A stretch of 64,000 bases of DNA from Paragonimus westermani (GCA_008508345.1 QNGE01003287.1:1-64000), one strand, 5' to 3'; shown: positions 49,601-61,513, counted from the stretch's first letter. Notes: generated from the letters alone by a model not told the origin. Program-made: numbers and translations.

Positions 49601-52600
49601 CGCTGATGATCATTTCTTTTGCTGATGAAACACTGATGTTGTACGCACGCACTGTGTCATCAATGTGCTAAATTTAACTGGTCATTCCAAAATAGCACAC
49701 TATGTTGCACTTGCCGCTTGGTCTATTTTGGACGTACGTTTACTTACGGGATATTGCTGATTATTTATAAAATCAAATGCTAACCTTCATTGTGAAAAAT
49801 TGTTTGTTGCCTTGAATGCTGGTTTTCAGGAATCAACACCTTTTGTGACACATTCCCACAACTGCATTACGAGATCACAGATGGAGTTCCCGCACTTCAG
49901 CCAATATGTTGAACTATATTGCGGTTATTTAACAAGTGAATTTTCCATCCATCTTCTATTGATGAGTCACATCAAACTCGGCTGTTTCTTCAAATTGCAG
50001 TTANCAAGTGAATTTTCCATCCATCTTCTATTGATGAGTCACATCAAACTCGGCTGTTTCTTCAAATTGCAGTTATTCAGATTCACACCCGGTTTAGTGA
50101 GCTTTGTGAATTTAAATTGATTTTGCAACTTTGTGTGGTGATGGTATGTAATCAATTGTTATCTTTGTGCAGGTTGGTCTCGATGACCCGATGCACTTTG
50201 GGTAGAATTCGAAAATGGGCGCGGGTATATACTTTTAAATGTTAACAATAATTATTGGAAACAATTTGCAAAAAGACTGCTGCTTTCGGGAATATTATGA
50301 CTCTGTTTGACTCAGTTTTCACAGGGTGTAGATCTGAAGACTTACAAGAGGTGAGTAATAAACTGACACCCGATTGGCGTTTGCAAACATGACGGTACGG
50401 TCGTTTGAACAAAGATATGTATATGTGAGACTTTTAACCTGTAGTATACCTCATAAAGTTGGCTGTTAACTATACATTCGACTCTAACCCGTTCACCGTA
50501 CACCCTTCCACCGACAAAATCACCATCATCTTAGGTGTCTGCTGAGTTTAATCACGTCGAAATCTTCTATGTGCTGTTCTAACACGAATCCTGAGGAGTC
50601 ATAATGGAATCAACAGGGTGATCAGTCTCTGCTTCACTCATCTGTAATTTTCCTGTAGGTTGACAGGAATTCAAAATCGCTCCAAATAACAGTCGTTCAT
50701 TGGGTAAGGAGACTCACGCACGCATTGTTTAGTTATCCTCATAGTGTTAATATACAAATCACTGAACTTATGGTAAATAGCACCTGAATAGCTGAGGATT
50801 GTTAACAAACGGACAACTGAATCGGAAGAATCTAAAGTGACTGTCAGTTCCTAGACAAACCACATTTACATGTATCATAATCCCTGAATTATAAAACAAA
50901 GTTGAGGTGAACGATGCTGTTTTGTGGATTAAAATGGAGGAAATTTACCATTCTTCCTAATCTATATTATTTGCTGGAAATATGACTTGTGTTTGTACCA
51001 TTTTGATGAGTACACAAGCTAGTTTTCAATATAAACCAAGATAAGCATTACAAAGACGTCGTTTGTGGGAAAATTTCCAAATATCACCTTGTTACGAAGT
51101 AACTTGAAACTTGCCTTCATCACTATTTTGCTGGTCGTCTTATGAATATACAATGGGAATGTAGAAAACACCATGATCATTCAAACGAAGGTGTTGTAGG
51201 GAAGTGTTTAACATTGGTTGCATTTTTCTGAATGTTAACTTAGATTCAACGGTTCGTCTAGTTAACAGTGTTGGAGGCGTCGTCCATGGGCGTTAAACTT
51301 GTCTACTAATTGATTAACTCTAGCTGGAGTCTGCCTTCAGAAGTCACTGTTAATTTCAAAAATTCTCCCTGTTTTTACGGACATTCAGAATTGGTGATCC
51401 GAATTCCATATTACTGCAGATGGAGAGAAATCTGGCCAAAATGATAGTGGGCTTGTGGAAAATATTACTGTTCTACGATAATCGCAAAATATGATAAGCC
51501 CTGGGCAGTAATTGTGCTACGTGACGGACTTAAATGAAGTGATACAAACACAGTCTGCATTTGGAAAGGTGACTAAAGACTCATTTTGGTAAGCTGAAAG
51601 TTTGCTTTAGCGTGATGTCAGCTAATTTGTTCGTCAAGCTATGAAAATTAACTGCACACCTGTAAACACCTAAAAATGAAACAGTATATCACCCCCTGTT
51701 TACTTGGAAGTAAATCTAAGTAATCGAAAGCAGACAACATCCGTTTGTTAACGGATTTCATATCGGTCGTCAAAAAGCTTTAGCATCTGAAAACTTTGTA
51801 CGTAGCTTTTTATGAGCACTTACCGTCAGCTGGATCCATTTCATCATCTGGATGTATGCATGAACAACTCGAAGAGTGAATTGCACGTACAGGCACTACA
51901 TGTATGATACTCAGAGAGCTATCCTGGAATAGCAAATTGTTCCACGGTAAATTAGCCACAGGCGTCATCTGCTAATGGACGTTATAAGTAACCCATGTAG
52001 CTTGTCGCTGATATATGGCACACCGTATCCAGTTGACTGTGTGAAGTCAGACCGTTTTTCGGCTAGTACCCTAGATTTCTGGTTACTCACTGAGTATAGG
52101 GATATCATTTAGACGCAAACACTTTTGTCGACCGGATCGTCATTGATGATGCACGAGCAAGTAGCGTTTAAACCGTTGCTCCACAAGGGCATTATGATAT
52201 TCACCTAGTATTCGGAAATAAATCAATGCCATCAGAAGCATTTCGGCTTTATACTGATGAGTTGAGTGCACAGGTAACTCATCCGCTTGTCAGCCGATGT
52301 CATAGCAGTCGTCTAATGCATTTTCTTATATTACTGCACGGTGGGTTTTACGAGTACTTACCGCGAACGGCATCTATACTGTCATGTGAATGCACACGGA
52401 AACAATGTTGTTATGTAAGTAACTTGAATTTATTTAGCCTTAAGTATGATCAACCAAACTTGCCGTGAATGTAATACGATCCACGCCTAGTTAACATTTG
52501 TCAGCTATTGAAACTTCTGCATGAAGTCTAGCCTCGTTCTTTTGTGTTGGGTCGTTCTATATAGGCAAAACATGTACAAATCAATTCAGTATGAGAAACC

Positions 52601-55600
52601 TGTGTTATTCCCCGCAGTTGTGTTATTAATTAAACCAATTGACGTATACATTATACTGAACTGCATACATTCTTTAATCCACATCTATTTCACAATGATG
52701 AAAGTTCAATTTACATGAAAGCTAAAATCTACTACCAGTCAGCAGTTGCAAAATTCTTGCTGTAAACATCATCGGTGTGATGTCTTCCAAACAGTGCAGA
52801 AGAGGATAGTTGATCTAAATAAATGAACGTTCACATAAATTTCACTCCGCAACTCTTGCGAAGGTACCTACGAAAATCCTCCTTGCATAAAACCACGCAA
52901 CTTGCTCAATCTACCCCTCGACTGTGTGCGTCGCTTCTAGTTATTTGTAAGGGAATTTGGAAGGGTGAACTCTCTCATTCTAACGCATATTTTTTAAATA
53001 ACCCGTGTCTTGATTATGCCGGCTGCTTTTAAAGTATCAACTACACGGAAGATTCACTTCCAGGCGAAAATTTGTAGTTCGGTCGGTTTCGGTTTGAGTT
53101 TAGTTCAAAAGACAAGAATCGCGCACGTCTGGAAGCTGGTGTGCTTACATTGAAGAATGTTATAAATTGATAGGCAATGTTGTTTTGCTGTGGCTTTCTG
53201 AGCCGGTACAACTCAAAATATATGTATTCGTTCGCTACGACCTTGAAAATAACACCGGCTGTGAGAAAGCAAACCAATTCTCCATCAGATTTCATACAAG
53301 ATCTTCATATTAGATATATATGGCACAACAAGATTTTTCGACGACGGATCTTAGTATGGATATGAGACGTTTTTGGCCTTCACACCTAGTCATATACAAT
53401 CTATACAGTGAACTTTGCTAGCGGAAAACCGTGAGGAATTTTTGACTGATGTTCTCCAGTTGCTGTGCATTTTCACTAGGAACTGCTTAGATAGGATGAT
53501 AGGAAACACGGATAACACTGGAGTTGTTAAGTTGAATGTGATGGTTGTCCGGTGATAGAGTGTTACGTTTCAGGGAAAATCTTGTATTTCTCCAGATCAT
53601 TTCAAGGATTTGTGGGTAGTTTGATGGTTCCATGCTTATACTTAGTGTTATCCAGGGCAATCGTTGCACTAAGCAAATATCGCTCACTGAGTACTAAGCC
53701 CTTGTAATCCGAAATATTATGTGTATTCATCCACAGATAAGATTTCACGCAGTTTCCCTCGATTAAAAAATCCGTTACCTTCCTTCGAAAGCGTCGGTTT
53801 GGTTGACGGAGCTATCAAGATGTTCGATTATCTTAGAGGACTAAATGCGTCTGTGTTTGTGGTTAACCTGGTTACAATCAGGAGATTTTCAAACACTCAA
53901 ATTTTTGAGAATTTTTAAAAGATTTATTTGCAGAAACTCAGGACTTCAGATGGATTCAGACCAATGGCAGAAACAACTTGCCGGACGCAGCTGAGCTATG
54001 TGGTTTGAGAGCTCAGCTTGTAGGATATTTGCTGCGTCTTGTCACGCTGTTTTTGTCAGCTCTTGGAATACATCCGAAGTCCGGAGTTGTCTTAGTTGAG
54101 TTTCTTTTAGACAGACGTTCTGGTAGTCTATTCCGAATTAATTCAATCTTTTGTAGTGAATTAGCGCTGCGAAACCAACGTTGCTCCCATCAGCTTTGCT
54201 TTCTGAAGAACGGATATCAACCGCTTTCAAAGTGTAGTATATTACGGAATGTCAATGACAAAATATGACAACGTGTCAAATATGAAGCAAGTTGTGTTAC
54301 CGTTCCACTGAGGATACAGAGATGTGTGTACGCAAGGTGTGTATTTTTGCATCTCAACGGGATATTTGGCCCAAAGCATCTGCTACCTAGCGCTTATATT
54401 CATAATTGTGTTAGATCGAGTTAGTTCACGGTGGAATCGAGAGAAAACCGTCAATGTGTAAGATGTTTCATGTTAGTTTCTCTGAAAGGACCGCTTGTGC
54501 TACATCCAACCGATTAGTGGTCGGTCCTTCAACTGGACTATTTATGTGGTAAGTCAAATAGAACTACAGGAATGATTGCTGATTTGGTCTTAAATCCGTT
54601 GCAGTTGAGTAATATAGATAGTGAATAACCTGGAATTTGATGAAACCCACCACCGGCGTAACAATCGAAGTGTCGTTATTTGTTTGTAAAAACAACTTGG
54701 GAGACTTTGAATGGGATGGCTAGCTATGATGAAGTTTATAATGTGCGAACAGTAGGTTTTCAATGCACTGTGGCTAAGCAGTTTGAAGTAACAGACCGTC
54801 ATAATTTCATCGGCTTATGGATATATACCGTTTTGAATGCGAAACGTTCGCTATTCCAGATGTTGAATAGGGTGATAATCATCGCGGTAATTGGATGCAT
54901 TCTAATTCAAAAACAGTTCATGATATCTGGTATGCTTATGGATAAAGCAATATTTTTCGTTTACTTCCACATTTACTCAACCAGATTAATGCAGGATGTG
55001 TGGACAACGGAATGCTGGCCAGTTTGCGTCGTGTTGCAGTTGTCGTACCTGCCATATAAATAACATGGTACACATTCATCAGAGACTAAACCAACAGTTT
55101 ACTTAACATTTTGGACTGGTCACTATTGGAACAGAAGAGCATGGGATGAAATGTTATCTGGCATAAAACAGACCTTTGCTAACGACACTGGTTCCTTTAT
55201 TTCGATTATATATGGTTGCTCGTTTGTGCATGTGTATGTTTTTCAGACTGTTCATACACCGGCACACATATTTCACTGTTTATATTGACTGTTACGGTAC
55301 TTTTTGTCACCCGTATATTCTTCTTCATGTAACGTGCAAGCAAAAAAATGTTTGTGAAACAAAGCAGCTTAATAACACAAATATCGAGGTGCGTTGTGCA
55401 AGTTTGTATGTTCTATATCTTACTGACGTATTTGAGAACTGTATCACTTTACGGTGATGTTGCTGCAGTCTCCCTATCACAGGCTCACATGATATAATGC
55501 AACACGTATGAGGTGAGAACATCTGAAAGTCAGTATGTGATGGAAATCGATCAACTCAGTCAAATCTGGATTAATCATCAATAATTTTGGAAGTTCTGAT

Positions 55601-58600
55601 AGAGCAACTGAGTTATGTGTTGTTCTTTACTTCATAGGAGACGCATTGGTGTAAATGTTGAAAGCAATGCGTGCACACATGATGAACGGAAAAGTAGCTT
55701 ACAAGCAGGTTGCTACTGAAGATAATTGAACTTTTCCACACTGATCGTTACGACATATCTATCGGATGAGTAATGCTGCACCTTAACCGGGTGTATTGTT
55801 TGTTTTCATTTTAGAAGATTTAACAAAAAGCTGATTCATTTGATTCGCTCACTAGCTGAAAAAAACAGCAGTTCGAGTGTGGCAAGGCAACTTGAAACTT
55901 GCTACACTTCAGCACCAAGTTACTTTTCTCAACTATTGGCACACACAAACAATTCACTTTCATATCAACCGAGTAAAAGGTTTGTGAACACACTTCTTTC
56001 ATAATCATTATCGAACAGTGTGTCATCTCAATCGTTCGACCACGTTCATTAGCACGAACTAACTGAAATGTGGTCGCATGGAAGGTAGTCTTGTGTTTTT
56101 CTGATTCATACGGTGAGTGAAATGTCATCGTCAAATACCTAATTAGAAAATTCTCTTAGAATGGTAACAGAGTTGCATTGGGATAACTAATGCGCCTAAC
56201 CATCTCGTAAGTGACGTAAATTCACATGCTCATTGCATGTTTATGTTTTTTACTAGTTTAGTCAGAGGTGGATTAAGCTCTTAAGTTAGACTTATAAATT
56301 ACTTTCTACAAAGCATGTAATACATTGTCCTGCTGTGAAAGTTTTCGTTCCCTCAGTCCAAATGAAACTGTAAGAATACCGTATGACATAGTCTATACAA
56401 ATAGTATACAGCTATACTGTGCGGTCTGGGCTAACGGGTTACTTAAATGAAATAAGTTGCTCTCATATCTTATCTTACACTGGAGGTCATTTTTTTCGAA
56501 TCCTTCTAAACAATTCATATATGTGCACTACGAGTATTTATACAAATATATTTTCACAGCAAAAAATACCAACACGCACCAAGTTTAGTCACTGCCATGA
56601 ATTTACAAATTCGTCAATCACCATTCAAAAATTCAAGCAAAACTTCCCAATGTAGTTACGAAAAATCTGGTATGGCGTACAAACCCGCTCTCGGTGAATT
56701 ATCATCAAGTCGCATACATCAAATTTATATCACAGATTTCTCCGGATGTTTACTAAGGAGATGAACGGGGAACGAGTGGTCAGTGAGGTTGGTCAATTCA
56801 GTGTCACAATGCATTTACGTACCCACTTAAACAGTGGTTCTGTACAAGCTAATAAGGTGTGAGATAAGCCAAAGCAGATTTAAAGCCTGAACAAAACATT
56901 TCTTGGCGTATAGAGGGTTGTATAATTTCAATATACTTAGCTGTGAATCGAATTTCACGCGTTAATATCCTCTACTGGGTGGCCTCAACCTGATAAATTG
57001 AGCGAAATACGTTCGTCATATTGACAGTTATTCGAATCGATGAGAAGTCAATTTCGCAAACAGCTGTTTTAGGTCATTCTCAACAGGCTTTAACGATTAC
57101 ATGGACTAAGTGTGGATTATGTTTGGAAATTCTAACCAGTTAAACCGGACATCAAAAGTGGCACGATTCACAACATATTCACCAGCGCCTCAACTCTCCC
57201 CCAGTAGAATTTGATCCACACCATTTCTTTACTCTCAGTGCCCTGTTTAACTCGTTGCAGTTTTCAAACTAAAACGGTTTCAAGCGCGGTTGTTGCTCAA
57301 TTGACCGACTCTAATCATTCTGTCAGTAAGAAAGACGCTTTTTGCATTGTCTACAGAGTGCCAAGGAATCGATTAAAGCGGATACTCAACCCTCCCTCGA
57401 GTTTCGCTGTCATTAGAGCTCATCAGTAGTGCATTTCCTTACCACGGCAGGGATTTGAACTCCGGCCATTTCAATCATGAGGCAACCGTGTTAACCACTG
57501 CGCCATTGACATCACATTAGGCACGACCGAATCATCAGATGTGAACGCTCAACCACTCTCGCTTGTGAGCAATGATCAGGTTGCCCGATCGTCTCGAGAG
57601 GAGACACAGTTACTGTCTGTTAACTCCGATCGATAACCCCGCGATTAGGACTTTCGAGACAGGTCGAGATCACAGAACTCATTAAACCTGCGGGAAGTTG
57701 GATAGGACTAATTCGAATTCTACAGGTGCGATAGTATGACACTGTTCAGCGAAGCTGGGAGGTGTTCAAGGACTTGTTCAAATGAGCGTTTGGTCGCGCG
57801 GCCAACACAGCTGGTGTCACAGGAACAAGCGGAAGAGTATGCACAAAACGAAGCTGCAGAAACAGGCACTTGAGGTATAGAACCAGGTTGAACGTAAAAT
57901 GAACACGTAATTTGGCGGCGTAAAATGTTGCGTTAACCGTCCCAGTGAGTCTACGTGTGATAGTTTCGGCTATGATGTTGTCCTTGACACAAGTGTTCCT
58001 GTTCTCACTAACTTGACATTGAGAACGTTTGCTTCACGATAATGAATCGTGTAGCCAGCTCCCAACGCCAGTCAGTATGAGAACCAATCCTGAGTTGGCC
58101 GCGCGACCAGACGCTCATTTGAACAAGTCCTTGAACACCTCCCAGCTTCGCTGAACAGTGTCATACTATCTCACCCGTAGAATTCGAATTAGTCCTATCC
58201 AACTTCCCGCAGGTTTAATGAGTTCTATGATCTCGACCTGTCTCGAAAGTCCTAATCGCGGGGTTATCGATCGGAGTTAACAGACAGTAACTGTGTCTCC
58301 TCTCGAGACGATCGGGCAACCTGATCATTGCTCACAAGCGAGAGTGGTTGAGCGTTCACATCTGATGATTCGGTCGTGCCTAATGTGATGTCAATGGCGC
58401 AGTGGTTAACACGGTTGCCTCATGATTGAAATGGCCGGAGTTCAAATCCCTGCCGTGGTAAGGAAATGCACTACTGATGAGCTCTAATGACAGCGAAACT
58501 CGAGTCTAGTGCTTCTTTTCGCAAAAGGCTGGCTGCAAAGTCTATCTGAATGCGAGCGCTGCGATCAAATGTGAGTGATGGTCAACTTGAAGATATGTAT

Positions 58601-61227
58601 ATCTTTTAACTATACAAAGTGATATTGACAATGTTCAAACTCGTGAACTCAGTTCCTGAAGGTTGCAAATTGGGAACTGAGTGTAATTTGGCTCTATCAC
58701 GTGTAAGGTATATAAACATCTGACTATGCCGGTAGCTGTTTGACATAACTAGTGTACGTATGGTATTTTCAAGCATAGGGCTATCGTATCAGTCATGGTA
58801 TCATTCCATTGAGATATGTGTCCGCACGCACTTTGATAAATAATTTTGGATCGATTTCAGTAGGTGGCTGATGGAACAAAACCAAAATGTTAGGCTCTCG
58901 CAAAATATATCTTTCCATTAATTACCGTGAGATGAAACGATCTTGAAACTCTCGTGTATTTGCATTCCAGTATGGCCATCAACGTGACAAGACAGAACAC
59001 GTGGATAAAAACTAGTCTTAAACCAAGGGGAGTCACTCAATGAAATTGTGAAAGAAAGTGCAGAAAAAGGGTTGCATGTATAATGAAAGTATTGTTTGTG
59101 GAGTCTTTCTTCAGTACCGATGAAAGAAGCTGACTAGACGGGTGATATTTGCTCTGGTTGAAAACTCCAAGCCTGCTTTGGAAGTCAAGGTGTGTTCTGT
59201 CTGTTCTATGTGGTGCGTTGTCCTGAGAGGTAAAATATGTATTCACAAACTCAGGGATCTGCAAGACACACTTAACCCATTTATGTAATTGATCGCCGGT
59301 GATGTGGTAAAAACGAATGTACTAATGAAGTTCGGAGCAAGAAACCTATAAAAACGGATTAGCTAACAAGTGTACTATCCGAAAATGTAGGGTTTGCATT
59401 GGGATGTGCAACGAAACCATCTGGTTAACAGATAGAAGTTAGAAACAACTGAACGTAAAATAGATGTTAATGCTAACCACGCTGCAAACTTGACAGCAGA
59501 GACTGACGTTTATGGTACAGTGTATCTCTCTAATATAACTAGCGCTCTACAGGCAGTTGGAAGCCGATGCACACATATGAGTGAGGTGACTCACAGTGGA
59601 TAATGAGTGTGTGCTACAATATTGCTTTGAACTTCGAACAGGATGCAAAATATATAGAGGACAAGATAACTCACCTTTGAAAGTAGCTTTTCAGAACAGG
59701 TGTCCAAACTGGTATTGAAGTTTTTATTCATTGCCTCACGTACTTCTGATGCAGTCACTCTTATCGAGAAGCAGCTGAAGGTTTCTCGTTAGTGTAAATT
59801 TACTTAACCATACTGCTGCTGCTACCCCTTAGGACAATATATACGCCGTCATGAGACTAGTACTAGCTGGCCGATTGTAGAGTAACCTAGCACATCAGTG
59901 ACCATAGTTACCTGTACAGATTGAATGCTTCAAATGTGAGTGGTTATATTTGAATAAACAGTTACCAAGTTACTTCAAGATGATGTACGCGCACACACAC
60001 CCTTGAGCATGAATACAACCACGGTCAAGTACATGACCAATAAATCATCCTGCTGTGCACAATAGGAAGTCCAACGTAGCAAATCTGTGGCGAGTAAATC
60101 GAAGCAAATGTACGCACACTTGTGAAGCATAGTTGAGCTCAGTTCGAAACGTCTGTCAACAAATGCGATGTCATTATAGGACTTCCTTTGTTCGGAGTGT
60201 ACAGTTCGGCGGAATTATTGGAATCGAAGACCCGATTATGCTTATTCGTACAGTCCACGCGAACATGATTAAAACTGTTAGGCGAGTGAATCGCATCACT
60301 TCATTGGATCACCCAACGAGCATAATCACATGCGCATGACGACCAGGCCACCTATTGCCCCGCAATGCAGCGTACCAACATGGACATTCTGGGCAGTCGA
60401 TGGTCAGCGTGACTTCTAGCCAATGTTGCAGTGATTACAACTGTTCAGTTTATGACATTCCATCATGTGTACTGTTCATCTTGAACATGGCAGATTTGTA
60501 AAAGTCTCGGTATAGGTGTGTGAATGGCAATTTCAGTGATAGTTACTTTTGAGCGCGGACTAACTCCGGGTAAGCCATGATCTGCGTGGCAACCGTGGAA
60601 AACGAACGGCTGCTGAATGTCAATATGCGACCAGTGGGATTATTTGAAAGACCCCGGAATAGTTTGGACAAATCTGTTCAACTCTGCCTCCGATATTTAC
60701 CCACTACAATTAGTTGTAGAGGACATAATTGGATATCACGCCTTGCTGAATGCAACAAAACTTCTTGAATGTTCACGGCAGAGCCACTGAGAAATCGTGT
60801 GACATTCCAAGAAATATGTTATCACCCATAGGTACTTCGAAAGGTAAGGCGGGACATCACACAACATGTTTTTTTTAATTGTGACCTTCTGTACTCCATA
60901 GCAGACTTGTCACAACTGGCGTGCAATAGGCAAGCTCATTTCTAAGAGGTATGTGTCAATTTCGGATAAGTACAATTATTGTGTATATTCATTTCATTAA
61001 CAGCACCCCCTACTGATGTGCCGAATGCTCCATTTCTGAATTGCTAAGTAATGCATAACAGAGCTGGAGGAGAGAACATGTGCAGCGATTAGATGATCGT
61101 TGTCGCTGATGGTGAAATGTTTTTCCATTATCCCGATAAATGTGCAGGACTATTGTCCCACTGCAGGCGAGGTTGCATTTTGTCTCACCTGGATTGAAAC
61201 GGGCGTATTTTTTTCGCACCAACGGTT
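46675..61227 (-). CDS. gene C: candidate micro-exon gene with acidic C-terminus, 5' end missing
   Basis: Unrecognised gene. Proposed phase-1 exons in transcript order are 61227-61189 (39 nt), 59686-59675 (12 nt), 56502-56479 (24 nt), optionally 52373-52362 (12 nt), 51847-51824 (24 nt), 48999-48976 (24 nt) and 46685-46675 (stop). Joined they read PLVRKKYARFNP, ATFK, GFEKNDLQ, YDEMDPAD, GGEESTQE, SDE, stop: a basic stretch followed by an acidic tail. The exons keep one frame across more than 14 kb, and the stop exon resembles that of gene B. No signal-peptide exon was found; it may lie beyond the right edge or use an unusual donor. The 39-nt and 12-nt exons have weaker acceptors than the three 24-nt ones. 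Confidence 0.45.
47886..48055 (+). mobile_element. hammerhead SINE-like element, degenerate copy
   Basis: It retains the polymerase III box A region (gtgcagtggttga), part of the body, and the 3' tail cttcttttcaaaagg-like block. The ribozyme is inactive by inspection: CTGA is TTGA, GAAA is GGAA, and the stem I halves do not pair. Part of the middle differs strongly from the consensus. Confidence 0.65.
48976..48999 (-). CDS. gene C micro-exon, GGEESTQE
   Basis: On the minus strand the acceptor is atttctgtccaacattcag and the donor is AGAAA|gtgagt. The 24-nt interval in phase 1 gives GGEESTQE, following the acidic exon 51824-51847. Confidence 0.5.
49933..50075 (+). repeat. 71-bp direct duplication around an N
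   Basis: Bases 49933-50003 and 50005-50075 are identical and separated only by the unknown base 50004. This is what a failed overlap at a contig join looks like, so the genome probably has one copy. Confidence 0.85.
50325..50350 (+). CDS. candidate 26-nt exon, plus strand
   Basis: The acceptor tgactcagttttcacag and donor AAGAG|gtgagt are both strong. Two frames are open: phase 0 GVDLKTYK and phase 1 CRSEDLQE. At 26 nt it is not symmetric, so it fits an ordinary gene rather than the micro-exon genes. No partner exon is known. Confidence 0.3.
51824..51847 (-). CDS. gene C micro-exon, DEMDPAD
   Basis: On the minus strand it lies between gcatacatccag and gtaagtgct. The 24 nt in phase 1 give (Y/D)DEMDPAD and end in G. 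A nested AG would shorten it to 6 nt. Confidence 0.5.
52362..52373 (-). CDS. gene C possible 12-nt micro-exon, AVR
   Basis: Donor CGCG|gtaagt is strong; the acceptor gacagtatag is weak. In phase 1 it adds (Y)AVR without changing the frame. It may be optional or false. Confidence 0.25.
52740..56450. other. gene C intron, nothing else supported
   Basis: Frames of up to 127 codons (for example plus 54680-55063, hydrophobic) are within chance expectation and lack motifs. A plus interval 55483-55512 with acceptor tccctatcacag and donor TGAG|gtgaga is exon-like but isolated. Confidence 0.4.
56479..56502 (-). CDS. gene C micro-exon, FEKNDLQ
   Basis: On the minus strand it lies between aattgtttagaag and gtaagataag. 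The 24 nt in phase 1 give (G)FEKNDLQ, and its last base T joins AT of the next exon to make Tyr. Confidence 0.4.
57396..57806 (-). mobile_element. hammerhead SINE-like element, left inverted copy
   Basis: This is the reverse complement of 58094-58504 over 411 bp with few differences. On the minus strand it holds the polymerase III boxes and the ribozyme as far as GAAA and CTCGAG. Similarity ends at 57396, two bases before the expected cleavage site, so the 3' half of stem I is missing. Together with the right copy it forms a large hairpin-capable structure around a 287-bp spacer. Confidence 0.8.
57807..58093. other. spacer between the inverted copies
   Basis: A 287-bp unique stretch separates the two 411-bp arms. 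No frame, promoter or repeat is apparent. Confidence 0.7.
58094..58550 (+). mobile_element. hammerhead SINE-like element, right copy, most complete
   Basis: The element has a body of about 300 bp, then a tRNA-like polymerase III promoter (box A tggcgcagtgg near 58396, box B-like agttcaaatcc near 58439), an intact hammerhead ribozyme (58468-58512) and a short tail (cttcttttcgcaaaagg). This organisation matches the schistosome Sm-alpha family known from the literature, although the sequence of the arms differs. It is non-coding and would depend on enzymes of another retroelement. Confidence 0.8.
58468..58512 (+). ncRNA. hammerhead ribozyme, minimal type I
   Basis: Stem I is GCACTA (58468-58473) with TAGTGC (58507-58512), six perfect pairs. 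Core CTGATGA is at 58474-58480. Stem II is GCT/AGC at the ends of 58481-58494. GAAA is at 58495-58498. Stem III is only two pairs closed by UCGA within the palindrome ACTCGAGT. Cleavage is expected after C58506 in GUC. Short palindromic stem III is typical of schistosome and Penelope hammerheads, which often act as dimers. Confidence 0.85.
59371..59535 (+). repeat. 165-bp direct duplication, copy 1
   Basis: Identical to 61514-61678 except for one base (tgtagg against tgtggg). Flanks are unrelated. Either very recent or an assembly artefact; the second copy lies near the N at 61408. Confidence 0.85.
59675..59686 (-). CDS. gene C candidate 12-nt micro-exon, ATFK
   Basis: The donor CAAAG|gtgagt is strong and the acceptor acctgttctgaaaag is fair. 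In phase 1 it reads (A)TFK and keeps the frame between exons 61189-61227 and 56479-56502. Confidence 0.3.
61189..61227 (-). CDS. gene C candidate 39-nt exon, PLVRKKYARFNP
   Basis: On the minus strand the acceptor is aactctcttaaaaaataag and the donor is CCAG|gtgaga. The 39 nt are open in phase 1, giving the basic stretch PLVRKKYARFNP. It is the most upstream exon assigned to gene C. Confidence 0.35.
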
Positions 61228-61513
61228 CTTATTTTTTAAGAGAGTTGTCATTCTTCAGATACTGTTCAGTGTTGTTGCTTTCTGGGCGGGCATAACAGTT
61301 ACAATGGAAGTAGCCATTTTTATGCTGAACTTGATGTAACTCTTGGTAAACGCTCGCTCACTGCCATCGCGTTCCTTCTTCAGAACGGTTATTCTCGGGC
61401 TTACTTTNCTTTCCCGGGAGTCCCATTGCCATGACAATTATGTTCGTTGCCCTCGCTTCAACACCGTGTTGCATGCGTGTCCAGCAGGGCCACGAATTCC
61501 CCTGTGAGCGTAA

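Noticed and set aside
50073..50096. Plus 24-nt interval with a strong acceptor (ttcaaattgcag)
   Set aside because: Starts inside the duplicated contig join and lacks partner exons.
54680..55063. Plus open frame of 127 codons with hydrophobic stretches
   Set aside because: No recognisable domain, no splice or poly(A) support, and length near chance for this composition.
56089..56112. Plus 24-nt interval ending at gtgagt (LCFSDSY)
   Set aside because: The acceptor side has no pyrimidine tract and nothing connects to it.
56835..56858. Plus 24-nt interval ending at gtgaga
   Set aside because: No linked exons on the plus strand in this region.
57211..58550. Transposon encoding its own transposase, suggested by the 411-bp inverted arms
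   Set aside because: The spacer has no frame, and single copies occur elsewhere with a polymerase III promoter, so the arms are two inverted SINE-like copies.
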